Notes under the pieces: model-generated | What the model was told of the DNA's origin: nothing | Databases searched by the model: none | The model's input: only the letters and a program-made list of their open reading frames with translations | Assembly: GCA_963764675.1 (NCBI GenBank) | Contig: CAVXTQ010000007.1 | Coordinates: 1,116,001-1,180,000, forward strand | DNA: 64,000 nucleotides | Reading direction: 5' to 3' | DNA from: Acidiferrum sp963764675 | GTDB lineage: Bacteria > Acidobacteriota > Terriglobia > Acidiferrales > UBA7541 | Shown: positions 19,499 through 28,690 of the stretch, piece after piece | Position numbering within the stretch: the first letter of the stretch is position 1 | Layout: the number at the start of each line of letters is the position of its first letter | Translations under genes and position numbers: made by a program

Positions 19499-21189
19499 TG
19501 CGCGCGGCTGGTCAGGTTGCGGTGGCGTCGATCGTGCTGTCGCTCGCGGTTTTGGCGTCGCACGCTCAAGAGCAGGTCAGGCAAAGCGTAAGCATTCACG
19601 TACAAGCCGATCAGCCTGACGGCGCAATTCGACCCATCTGGAATTATTTCGGCTACGACGAACCCAACTACACGTACGCGCCGAACGGCAAGAAGCTGCT
19701 CGGCGAACTGGCGGCGCTAAGTCCCGTGCCGGTGTATATCCGTACGCACAATCTTTTCACCACCGGCGATGGCTCTGCCTCCTTGAAATGGGGCTCGACG
19801 AATGTATACACCGAGGACGCGTCGGGAAAGCCCGTCTACAACTGGGTGATCGTGGATCGCATCTTCGACACGTTTCACGCAATCGGCGTCAAGCCATTGG
19901 TTGAAATCGGCTTTATGCCGGAGGCACTCTCCACGCGTCCGGAGCCCTATCGGCATACATTTCCGAAGGGCTCGATCTACACAGGGTGGACTTATCCGCC
20001 GAAAGACTATGCGAAATGGGCGGAACTGGTGTTTCAGTTCACCCGGCATTTGCGTGAACGCTACGGCGATGCCGATGTGAAGACCTGGATGTGGGAGGTC
20101 TGGAACGAGCCGGACATCGACTATTGGAAAGGAACGCGCGAAGAATTTTTCAAGCTGTACGACTTCACGGTGGATGCGGTTCTGCGTGCGCTACCGGAAG
20201 CGCGGGTAGGAGGCCCCGACAGCACGGGACCAGGTTCTCCCCGATCGATCGAGTTCTTGCGCGTGTTCCTCGAGCATTGCGCGCATCAGCAAAACTATGC
20301 GACCGGGAAGACCGGTTCGCACCTGGATTTCATCAGCTTTCATCCCAAGGGTTCGCCGAAGTGGCTGAGCGATCATGTGCAGATGGGATTGTCACGCCAA
20401 CTTGCCGCGATCGATCAAGGATTCAAAATCGTGGCATCGTTTCCGGAGTGGGCGCAGACGCCCATTGTGCTGGGAGAATCGGACCCGGAAGGGTGCGCGG
20501 CTTGCTCGGCGCAAGAAAATCCGCAGAACGGATATCGAAACGGGCCGCTGTACGCATCTTATACTGCAGAGACCCTTTCGAATATTTATGTGCTGGCGAA
20601 TCGCGAGCGCGTGAATTTTCTCGGCGAGGTGAACTGGTCGTTTGAATTCGAAGACCAGCCATATTTTGCGGGCTTTCGAGAGATGGCGTCCAACGGACTC
20701 GATAAGCCGGTCTTGAATACGTTTCGCGCGTTTGGGATGCTGGGAAGCAAACGAATCAAAGTGACAAGCACGGGGGCACTGTCGACGGACGAAGTGATGC
20801 AGACGGGAGTGCGCGGGCGACCGGACGTCAATGCGATTGCCACGCGCAAAGAAAACGAGATCGAGGTCGTGCTCTGGAACTATCACGACGATGACCTTCC
20901 GGCACCCGCCGCGCCCATCGATCTGACCGTCGATGGCCTGCCTTCCACGGCGACCCGCGGCTTGCAAGAGCACTTCCGAATCGATGCAAGCCACAGCAAT
21001 GCCTTCGCCGCGTGGAAAAAGATGGGTTCGCCGCAAAATCCCTCGCCCGCGCAATATCAACAGTTGGAAAATGCGGGGCAATTGCAATTGCTGAGTTCGC
21101 CGGCATGGATACCGATTGAGCGAGGCTCCACTCATTTGCGATTTGCATTGCCAAGACAAGGTGTCTCGCTGTTGCGCATCGCATGGTAG
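19498..21189 (+). CDS. GH39-type glycoside hydrolase, secreted
   Basis: About 563 residues with a signal peptide (MRAAGQVAVASIVLSLAVLASHA). The clan GH-A barrel carries the acid/base in WNEPDI (E204) and the nucleophile in TPIVLGESDPEG (E327), the arrangement of GH39 xylosidases and iduronidases; DFISFHPKG fits the same family. ATG 19498 overlaps the galM stop. A far upstream start would lie within galM. The likely role is removing xylose or arabinose units from plant glycans. Exact specificity is unknown, and newer GH39 members include arabinosidases. Confidence 0.78.
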   Translation: MRAAGQVAVASIVLSLAVLASHAQEQVRQSVSIHVQADQPDGAIRPIWNYFGYDEPNYTYAPNGKKLLGELAALSPVPVYIRTHNLFTTGDGSASLKWGSTNVYTEDASGKPVYNWVIVDRIFDTFHAIGVKPLVEIGFMPEALSTRPEPYRHTFPKGSIYTGWTYPPKDYAKWAELVFQFTRHLRERYGDADVKTWMWEVWNEPDIDYWKGTREEFFKLYDFTVDAVLRALPEARVGGPDSTGPGSPRSIEFLRVFLEHCAHQQNYATGKTGSHLDFISFHPKGSPKWLSDHVQMGLSRQLAAIDQGFKIVASFPEWAQTPIVLGESDPEGCAACSAQENPQNGYRNGPLYASYTAETLSNIYVLANRERVNFLGEVNWSFEFEDQPYFAGFREMASNGLDKPVLNTFRAFGMLGSKRIKVTSTGALSTDEVMQTGVRGRPDVNAIATRKENEIEVVLWNYHDDDLPAPAAPIDLTVDGLPSTATRGLQEHFRIDASHSNAFAAWKKMGSPQNPSPAQYQQLENAGQLQLLSSPAWIPIERGSTHLRFALPRQGVSLLRIAW

Positions 21190-22706
21190 CCGGTTGTATC
21201 ACTCGGCGCGGGGCCGCATCCCTGTTTCTCGCTTTGGCCGCCGCAATCGCGGGCGCAGCGCAAGCTGTTCCGGGGGCGGACAATAGCGGCTCGATTGAAT
21301 CGGCATTACGAGCGCGTGACTTTCGCCAAGCTCTGCAACTCGCTCAGGCTCATCTCAAACAATCGCCCAAGGACGCACGGATCTGGACGCTGGAAGGAAT
21401 AGCTCTCACAGGCCTCGGCGAAGACCAGAAAGCTTTGGTCGCGTACGGCAAGGCCTTGGACCTCTCACCGAACTTTCTTGCGGCACTCGAGGGCGCGGCC
21501 GAATTGGAATACAAAGCGGGAAGCGATGGCGCGATCCCGCTGCTGAATCGCGTTCTTAAGCTGCGGCCCGACGAGCCTACGAGCCATGCGATGCTCGCCG
21601 CACTCTACGCCAAGAAGCACGACTGTACTACTGCGCTGAAACACTTCCGCCAGAGCGGCCCAGTTCTTTCGTCGCAGCCGCTGGCGCTCGAAGCATACGG
21701 CGCTTGCCTGATGGATCAAGAGCAACCGGATGCTGCGCTGCCGGTGTTCCAGCAAGCCATGGCGATGCGGCCCGACGATCCCCATGCACGGTACAACCTC
21801 GCGGTAGTGCAACTCGCCGGGCAGCACAGTAAAGACGCGATCGATACGCTTCAGCCGTTGCTGGAACAAACAGAGCCGGATACTGATGCCTTGGATCTGG
21901 CATCAGCTGCTTATGAAGATATCGGCGACACGCCGCGTGCGGTGAGCTTGCTTCGGCAAGCCATCGTGGCGAATCCGCGAAAGGTGAAGTACTACGTCGA
22001 TTTCGCCACGCTGTCCTTCAAACACGAGTCCTACCAGGTGGGAATCGACGTTATCAACGCGGGGATCACGCAGCTTCCTAAAGCCGCGCCGCTCTATATC
22101 GCTCGCGGCATTTTATACATCCAGATGGGACAGTTTGAGAGCGGGCAGTCCGACTTCGAGACTGCAAATAAGCTCGACCCCAGCCAAGCATCCGCCTCGG
22201 TCGCGGAAGGACTGGCGCAACTGCAACAAGCCAATCTAGATGCCGCCCTAGAAACGGTGCGGGCGCGGTTGAAGAGCCACCCAAACGATCCCTTCCTTCA
22301 CTACCTGAAGGCGGAGATCATTACGCAAAAGGGCGCCGCTGCAGGCACTCCGGAATTTGGTGAGGCGTTGCAAGCGGCTGCCGAAGCCGTGAGGTTGAAG
22401 CCGGACTTTGTGTTAGCCCGAGACGTGCTCGGCAACCTCTATCTCAAGTCGGGACAAATTGCGAAGGCCACGGAACAGTGCCGCCTAGCATTGCAGGAAA
22501 ACCCGTCCGACCAGGTGGCTCTATATCACTTGCTCCAAGCCTTGCGTAAGGGCAACGATCCGCGGGGTGAAATCCCGGCGTTGGTGAAGCGCTTGGCCGC
22601 TCTGCGCGAGGAGTCGCAAAAGCGAGAGGGTTCCACCATCAAGTACAAGTTGTATGAGCCCGGGTCGCCGGACTCGACCCTTAAGAAAGATCCCCAACCG
22701 CGCTAG
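21183..22706 (+). CDS. Secreted tetratricopeptide-repeat protein, paralogue of 14815-16308
   Basis: The 507-residue protein has an N-terminal signal (LFLALAAAIAGAAQA) and TPR units throughout (IALTGLGEDQKALVAYGKALDLSPNF, ILYIQMGQFESGQSDFETANKLDPSQ). It aligns end to end with the TPR protein at 14815-16308. Its ATG overlaps the GH39 stop. Each copy is last behind a secreted protein: GH39 here, ASPIC/UnbV there. No catalytic motif is seen; a periplasmic partner or scaffold role is inference. Confidence 0.8.
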   Translation: MVAGCITRRGAASLFLALAAAIAGAAQAVPGADNSGSIESALRARDFRQALQLAQAHLKQSPKDARIWTLEGIALTGLGEDQKALVAYGKALDLSPNFLAALEGAAELEYKAGSDGAIPLLNRVLKLRPDEPTSHAMLAALYAKKHDCTTALKHFRQSGPVLSSQPLALEAYGACLMDQEQPDAALPVFQQAMAMRPDDPHARYNLAVVQLAGQHSKDAIDTLQPLLEQTEPDTDALDLASAAYEDIGDTPRAVSLLRQAIVANPRKVKYYVDFATLSFKHESYQVGIDVINAGITQLPKAAPLYIARGILYIQMGQFESGQSDFETANKLDPSQASASVAEGLAQLQQANLDAALETVRARLKSHPNDPFLHYLKAEIITQKGAAAGTPEFGEALQAAAEAVRLKPDFVLARDVLGNLYLKSGQIAKATEQCRLALQENPSDQVALYHLLQALRKGNDPRGEIPALVKRLAALREESQKREGSTIKYKLYEPGSPDSTLKKDPQPR

Positions 22707-22732
22707 GCCTAAATCAGCGCTGGAATGGCGGC

Positions 22733-22780
22733 TTGACAAGTTTCGGGCGCGAGCAGTATAAATCATGAGTAAACGCTTAC
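22733..22780 (+). promoter_or_regulatory. Promoter plus LacI-type operator for the second GH127-like gene
   Basis: TTGACA (22733-22738) and TATAAA (22757-22762) are 18 bp apart. GTAAACGCTTAC (22769-22780) follows 6 bp after the -10 box. The leader to ATG 22842 is about 70 nt and ends in GGGGAG. Confidence 0.72.
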
Positions 22781-22841
22781 CGATGCTCTGGGTCGATTGA
22801 CCGACAGTCCGGGGTAGTCGCAAGTCCGCGGAAGGGGAGCC

Positions 22842-24680
22842 ATGAATACAACGTCGAGGCGACAATTCCTGAAGACCACCGCGGTGGCGACCGGCGGCGC
22901 GCTGGCGGCTCGTTCCCTTCCCGCTTGGGGCCGTCCGCCGGCTCAGATGGTCGTCGTTCCTCAGCTTTCCGTGTTCGGATATTCGCAGGTGCAGCTGCTC
23001 GATGGGCCTTTCCGGCGACAATTTGATCAGAACCACGACGTATTTCTACATCTGGACGAAGATGCATTGCTGAAACCCTTCCGGCAACGCGCGGGCATGC
23101 CGGCTCCGGGCCCTGACATGGGCGGGTGGTATGACAACGCCTCAGATTTTACTCCGATGGAAAATTTCCACGGTTTCATTGCCGGCCACACGTTTGGGCA
23201 ATATGTTTCAGGGCTTGCACGCGCTTATGCAATAACCGGATCGAAGCCGACGCAAGAGAAAGTGCATCGACTGGTACGCGCGTATGCGCAGACCGTGGAT
23301 CCGGCTGGCAAGTTTTACGTGGACTATCGTCTTCCGGCGTACACGTTCGATAAGACCTGCTGTGGCTTGATCGATGCACACGAGTTTGCCAGCGATCCTG
23401 ACGCCCTAAGCGTTCTTTGGCGCAGCACACAGGCGGCAATGCCACACCTGCCGGAGAAAGCGCTCAGCCGCGCGGAACAGCGTGCGCGCCCTCACAAAAC
23501 CATTTCCTACACGTGGGATGAAACCTACACGCTACCGGAGAATCTGTTTTTGGCATATCAGCGCAGCGGAGATTCGCGCTACAAGGATTTCGCGGTTCGC
23601 TTTATCGAAAAAGAATACTTCGAGCCCCTCGCCGAAGGACATAACGTCCTGCCTGGCGAACACGCTTACAGCCACGTCAATGCCCTCAGCTCGGCGATGC
23701 AATCGTATCTGGTGCTGGGCGATGAGAAATATCTTCGCGCGGCGACCAACGGATTCAAGATGGTCCAAGATCAAAGCTACGCTACAGGCGGCTGGGGGCC
23801 TGATGAGGCGTTTGTGGTGCCGGGTACGGGCGGGATGGAGTCGAGCCTGTGGAGCTCGCATTCGAGCTTCGAGACACCTTGCGGAGCTTACGGCCACTTC
23901 AAGATTACACGTTACCTGCTGCGCGTCACCCGCGATTCGCGGTACGGAGACAGCATGGAGCGCGTGCTCTACAACACCATTGGGGGAGCTTGGCCGATTC
24001 TGCCGGACGGCACTACGTTCTACTACTCGGACTACAACAACACGGCAAAGAAGGTTCATTACAAGGATAAATGGCCGTGCTGCTCGGGCACGTTTCCGCA
24101 ATTGGCGGCGGACTACGGCATCAGCTCGTACTACAAGGCGCAAGATGGAATCTACGTGAATTTGTTCCTGCCTTCGCGACTCTCGTGGTCGCAGGGCAGC
24201 GCGCAGGCGAGCCTGACGCAGACCACGGACTATCCGCGGGCGAACACGTCCCAGTTTGACTTCAAGCTGGCCACACCAGAAACGTTCACCGTGTATGTGC
24301 GGATTCCGGCGTGGGCGGGGGCAAAGACTGCGATCTCAGTGAACGGCAAGCGCGTCGAGGGTGAACCGACTCCAGGGAAATTCATGGCCGTGCAGCGGAC
24401 CTGGAAAGACGGCGATCGCATGGAGCTGGAACTGCACATGCCGTTCCATCTGGAAGCGATTGACACCGAAAACCCCAATACCGTGGCACTGATGTACGGC
24501 CCTCTCGCGCTGTTCGCAGTGGGAGACTTGCCGTCGCGCATCACTCGGGCGCAGTTGCTGGCCGCCACACAATCATCGGAAGATTTCGTAGTCCAGGCGG
24601 ACAGTACGAGCTTCGCGCTTCGTCCTTTTTCGGCAATCATGGACGAGACGTACCGCTTGTATCAGCAGGTTGCGGGCTGA
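22842..24680 (+). CDS. DUF1680/GH127-like glycoside hydrolase, Tat-exported
   Basis: The 612-residue protein starts with a twin-arginine signal (SRRQFLKTTAVATGGALAARS). The alpha/alpha barrel of the DUF1680 clan is recognisable, with the Cys-Cys pair in KWPCCSGTFPQ (C413, C414) and FETPCGAYGH (E344, C347) in place of the usual Glu-x-Cys. E322 (GPDEAF) could be the acid/base. The spacing change suggests a subfamily apart from HypBA1-type GH127, perhaps with different specificity. ATG 22842 is preceded by GGGGAG. It has its own LacI-type promoter and precedes lacI. Confidence 0.8.
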   Translation: MNTTSRRQFLKTTAVATGGALAARSLPAWGRPPAQMVVVPQLSVFGYSQVQLLDGPFRRQFDQNHDVFLHLDEDALLKPFRQRAGMPAPGPDMGGWYDNASDFTPMENFHGFIAGHTFGQYVSGLARAYAITGSKPTQEKVHRLVRAYAQTVDPAGKFYVDYRLPAYTFDKTCCGLIDAHEFASDPDALSVLWRSTQAAMPHLPEKALSRAEQRARPHKTISYTWDETYTLPENLFLAYQRSGDSRYKDFAVRFIEKEYFEPLAEGHNVLPGEHAYSHVNALSSAMQSYLVLGDEKYLRAATNGFKMVQDQSYATGGWGPDEAFVVPGTGGMESSLWSSHSSFETPCGAYGHFKITRYLLRVTRDSRYGDSMERVLYNTIGGAWPILPDGTTFYYSDYNNTAKKVHYKDKWPCCSGTFPQLAADYGISSYYKAQDGIYVNLFLPSRLSWSQGSAQASLTQTTDYPRANTSQFDFKLATPETFTVYVRIPAWAGAKTAISVNGKRVEGEPTPGKFMAVQRTWKDGDRMELELHMPFHLEAIDTENPNTVALMYGPLALFAVGDLPSRITRAQLLAATQSSEDFVVQADSTSFALRPFSAIMDETYRLYQQVAG

Positions 24681-24820
24681 GCGGCGCCGTCTCGTTCGGT
24701 TAGGCGCGCTTAGCGTATACACGGATCTCCAAGGCTGCGTCGACCTTGCGGCGTGGACTTATCAGGAAAGCGTAATCTATAGTATCTGCCGTCTGGTCCC
24801 CGGCAGGCTCATACGACTTC

Positions 24821-25901
24821 ATGGATATTCGCGAAATTGCAAGACGTGCGAAGGTTTCCACCGCGACGGTGTCGAGGACGATCAACCGCGTCCCTAGCGT
24901 TGACCCGCAACTCGCCAAACGCGTTTGGAAGGTGGTCGAGGAGCTTGGCTACTACCCCAACACGCAAGCCCGTGCACTCGTTTCCGGAAAGAGCAGAATC
25001 TTCGGCTTGATCGTCTCGGAAATCACGAATCCGTTCTTCCCGGAAATTGTCCAATCCTTCGAGGACATTGCCGTACAGCACAACTACGAGATTCTGCTCA
25101 CTTCGACGGTGCATGATCCCAAGCGCATGGAGTTGGCGGTGCGTCGAATGATCGAGCGCAGAGTGGACGGCGTCGCCATCTTGACGTTCGGCATGGAGGA
25201 CTCGCTGATCGAGGACCTACGCTTCCGCAAGCTGCCGCTGGTGTTCGTGGACGTCGGCCCCCACGTGCCGGGCGTCAGCAATATTCGTATCAACTATCAG
25301 CACGGTATTCGCCAGGCGGTTCAACACCTTGCGGCCCTCCGGCATGTGCGAATCGCGTTTGTGACCGGACCCTCACACCTGAAGTCGGCGCTAGCTCGAA
25401 AGGCTGCCTTTGAGGGCTCCATGCAGGAAATCGGACTGGCGGTTCCTGCCGAAATGCTCGTGGAAGGTGACCACAAAATGGAGGGCGGAATGAAAGCCCT
25501 CGTGCAGTTGATGGCCTTGCCAAACCGCCCGACGGCTATCCTCTGCTCCAACGACATGACCGCGATCGGAGTGATGCGCGAAGCCTACGAGTACGGGATC
25601 GTGATTCCGCGGGACCTGTCAGTAGTCGGATTTGACGACGTACGCCTCTCGCAGTTCACCACGCCGCCGTTGTCGACCGTTCAGATGTCGCAGACTCTTC
25701 TTGCCGAATACGCGTTCAAGGCACTGCGCAGCGAAGTGGAGCGGCAATCGACTTCGCCCGCGGGGCAGCGAGTACGAGCTGGTTACCAACCTCATTCTAC
25801 GAGGTTCCACGGCGCTTGCTCCTTCTGGCACTATCACAGGGAAACCTTCGAAACTGGGCGTCCCTCGCCGGACCGCCGGGAACTCGGGCACGGATGGCTA
25901 G
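24821..25901 (+). pseudogene. LacI-family transcriptional regulator, frameshifted near the C-terminus
   Basis: The N-terminal helix-turn-helix reads MDIREIARRAKVSTATVSRTINR with the hinge helix PNTQARAL, followed by a periplasmic-binding-type sugar domain (IFGLIVSEITNPFFPEIV, ILCSNDMTAIGVMREAYEYG, DLSVVGFDDVRLSQFTTPPLSTV). The original frame degenerates after ERQSTSPAG. The expected ending GSEYELVTNLILRGSTA lies in another frame and stops at 25901. Dropping one G from the GGGG run at 25762-25765 restores a normal 359-residue protein. It is the obvious candidate to bind the four GTAAACGNTTAC-like operators. Only the dimerisation tail is affected if the frameshift is real. Confidence 0.85.
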
Positions 25902-25925
25902 CCGGGCGTCATCCATAGCAGCGGA

Positions 25926-25983
25926 TTGACAAAACAGGCACAGTTCTCTACTTTCTCTGGTGCCAGTAAACGATTACTGGCAC
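25926..25983 (+). promoter_or_regulatory. Promoter with extended LacI-type operator in front of araD
   Basis: TTGACA (25926-25931) and TACTTT (25949-25954) are 17 bp apart. A 24-bp inverted repeat at 25960-25983 follows, with perfect 10-bp arms (GTGCCAGTAA) around ACGA. Its core GTAAACGATTAC (25966-25977) matches the other operators. It is the longest palindrome of the set. Confidence 0.72.
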
Positions 25984-26013
25984 TATTACCGCTATCCTCC
26001 GGACGCCCTGACT

Positions 26014-26719
26014 ATGCTGCTGCCCGACTTACGCGAGCAAGTCCTGCACGCCAACCTCGAATTGGTGCGCCGCGGCTTGGTTCTATACACCTTCGGAAAC
26101 GCTAGCGGGATTTCTCGTGAGCAGAATCTCGTGGCCATCAAGCCGAGCGGTGTGCCTTACGAAGAGCTGAAGCCCGAGGACTTGGTGATCACCGATCTCG
26201 ACGGCAACATTGTGGAGGGCAAGCTGCGGCCCTCTTCCGATTTGTTCACGCATCTTGTACTCTACAAAGCGTTTCCAGAGATCGGCGCTGTCGTTCATAC
26301 GCACTCCGAATACGCGACTGCATGGGCGCAAGCACGGCGAGCCGATTCCCTGTTTTGGAACAACGCATGCCGACTACTTTCATGGACCAATCCCGGTCAC
26401 TGAAGTGATGACCAAGGAAGAGATCTCTTCCGAATACGAGAAAAATACGGGTCACGCGATTGTGCGGGCCTTCAAGGGCATTGACTATTCGGCCGTTCCG
26501 GCGGTGCTGGTAGCGAATCACGCCTCTTTCGTGTGGGGACGCGATGCGGAGACCGCGGCACACAACGCCGTTGTCTTAGAAGCGGTCGCCCGAATGGCGT
26601 ATTTCACGGTGGGCATCAACGCGGATGCAGAGCAGATTGGGCGCGCCCTGCACGACAAGCATCACCTGCGGAAACATGGCAGTGCGGCGTACTACGGGCA
26701 GCCCAAGGGAGATAAATGA
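26014..26719 (+). pseudogene. araD: L-ribulose-5-phosphate 4-epimerase AraD, frameshifted
   Basis: This class II aldolase-family epimerase converts L-ribulose-5-phosphate to D-xylulose-5-phosphate. The first frame, from ATG 26014, gives LREQVLHANLELVRRGLV and FGNASGISR, then IKPSGVPYEEL, PSSDLFTHLVLYKAFP and VVHTHSEYATAWAQA. The second gives GEPIPCFGTTHADYFHGPIPVT through ALHDKHHLRKHGSAAYYGQ. Deleting one base near 26335 joins them into an AraD-like protein of about 234 residues with its metal-binding His pairs. The GTG at 25960 lies inside the operator and is unlikely as a start. The gene stop overlaps the symporter start. Confidence 0.85.
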
Positions 26720-28426
26720 TGCCGACCGCGGCCATGGCGACGTTCGCCGAATCCAGACTGGTGCACCTGGCTCGGCGTCGACATTGCCATCATCGTTTTC
26801 TATTTCGCGCTAGTACTGACGATCGGGTTCTACCTTCGTGGGCGAGCAAATACCGGCGAAGATTTCTTCATGGCGGGCCGCGAGATGACCGCCTGGGTGG
26901 CAGGTCTTAGCTTTCTGTCTGCCAATCTCGGCGCGCTGGAGTTGATGGGCTGGGCGGGCTCGGCCTATCAATACGGCATTCTCGCCACGCATTGGTACTG
27001 GATCGGCGCCATCCCGGCGATGCTGTTCCTCGCGCTGGTCATGATGCCCTTCTACTACATTTCCAAGACGCACTCGGTGCCGGGATACTTGAAATTGCGT
27101 TTTGGGGAACCAAGCCGCGCGCTCTCCGCAGTCTCTTTCGCGTTTATGACCGTGCTCATGAGCGGCGTCAACATGTTCGCGATGGCCAAGGTCATGCAGA
27201 TCGTGCTGGGATGGGACATCAATTTCAGCATTTGGGTTTCGTCGCTGACGGTGGGCGTGTACGTCGCGCTGGGCGGGTTAAGGTCCGCCATCTTTAATGA
27301 AGTGCTGCAATTCTTCCTCATCTGGGCCGGCGCGCTGCTCATTCCAATTCTCGGCCTCTACGAAGCGGGCGGCTGGGCCAACTTGAAATTGCAAATTGCC
27401 GCGCGCGCCTCCGAGCAATACGTTCATCTCTGGTCCGGACTTGGTTCCTTCAGCACCAACCCAATGGGAATCCACTGGACTGGAATCGTCTTTGGTCTCG
27501 GCGCCGTCATTTCGATGGGCTACTGGACGACGGATTTCCTTGTTGTCCAACGCATTCTGGCCGCCAAAGACATTCGAAGCGCGGAGATGGCGCCGATCAT
27601 CGGTGCGGGACTCAAGATGATGGTGCCGCTCATAGTGATTCTCCCCGGCCTTCTCGGCCTCGCGGTGCTTCCGATGAAACTCACGGGCGAATCAACGGCT
27701 GCGGCCATGGGCCTCCACAGTTACAACGACGTTCTTCCCTTGATGCTCGCTCGCTACTGCGGCCCAGGGCTGCTTGGACTCGGAATCACCGCGCTGATCG
27801 CGGGTTTCATGTCCGGCATGGCCGGCAACGTAAGCGCATTCACCACCGTTTGGACCTACGACATCTACCGCCCACTTATCAACAGTAAGGGTAGCGATCA
27901 TCATTACGTGAACATGGGCCGCTGGACCACGGTGATCGGCGTGTTGATTAGCATCGGCACGGCTTACCTGGTGATGCAGTTCGCCAGCATCATGGATTAC
28001 GTGCAGGCGCTGTTCAGCTTTTTCATCGCACCGTTGTTCGGCACGGTTGTCCTCGGAATGCTCTGGAAGCGAGCAACTGGACCTGCCGGATTTTGGGGAT
28101 TACTGTGCGGAACGGCCTCGTCCATCAGCATGTGGGCATGGGTCAAGATCGATCCTTCTGCCCTGCGTTACGTGGCTCTTTCACCTAACGCGAAGGCGCT
28201 TGCGCAGGATATGTACCAGGCGCTTTGGTCTTTTCTTGTCTGCGTGACCGTTACGGTAGTGGTGAGTCTGGTGACGAAACCCAAGACAGATGCCGAATTG
28301 ACCGGCTTGGTCTACGGACTGACCCCCGTTCCGTCGGTGGGAGATATTCCGTTCTATGAGAAGCCGGTCTTCTGGGCTGGCGTGGTTGGGGCTGTTTTCG
28401 TCGTGCTGAACATTATTTTCTGGTAG
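26716..28426 (+). pseudogene. Sodium:solute symporter (SSS family), N-terminal frameshift
   Basis: From 26762 the frame reads CTWLGVDIAIIVFYFALV and on through GEDFFMAGREMTAWVAG, the SSS TM1 and conserved loop, followed by about 13 further helices (GVYVALGGLRSAIFNEVLQFFL is the TM5/TM6 signature). That frame has no start codon before 26870, and starting there would delete TM1. The natural ATG at 26716, overlapping the araD stop, is in another frame. One extra base near 26750-26755 explains it. Between araD and an isomerase it should import L-arabinose with Na+; substrate is inferred from context. Confidence 0.82.
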
Positions 28427-28441
28427 CGGGAGGTTGGAAGC

Positions 28442-28651
28442 ATGGTGTCGATCTGGTTTTTCATCGGAATTTCGCTTTTGGTCAACGGCGCGCTGATTTT
28501 AGCGGCAGGAATCTACCAGCTCGTGAACCCTCCGGAGAACCCCGGCGTGGTTCTCTTCAACTTGCATGCGGGAGTGTGGTGGGGTGCGATCTTGTTTGTG
28601 CTCGGCGCGTTCTACACGGTTCACTTTCGCCCGCGGCAGAAGCAAGCGTGA
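28442..28651 (+). CDS. Small membrane protein, two TM helices
   Basis: The 69-residue protein has hydrophobic spans at about residues 5-25 and 42-61, joined by a polar stretch (NPPENPGVVLFNLHAG). A GGGAGG ribosome site lies before ATG 28442, and the gene is 15 bp after the symporter stop. The position suggests an accessory subunit or stabiliser of the symporter. No known family is recognised with confidence. Confidence 0.7.
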   Translation: MVSIWFFIGISLLVNGALILAAGIYQLVNPPENPGVVLFNLHAGVWWGAILFVLGAFYTVHFRPRQKQA

Positions 28652-28690
28652 TGGCAACGGCGTCTTGAAATCTAGGTAACCAGGGGTCTT

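Noticed and set aside
25960..26013. GTG 25960 as araD start
   Set aside because: It lies inside the 24-bp operator. AraD homology begins at ATG 26014.
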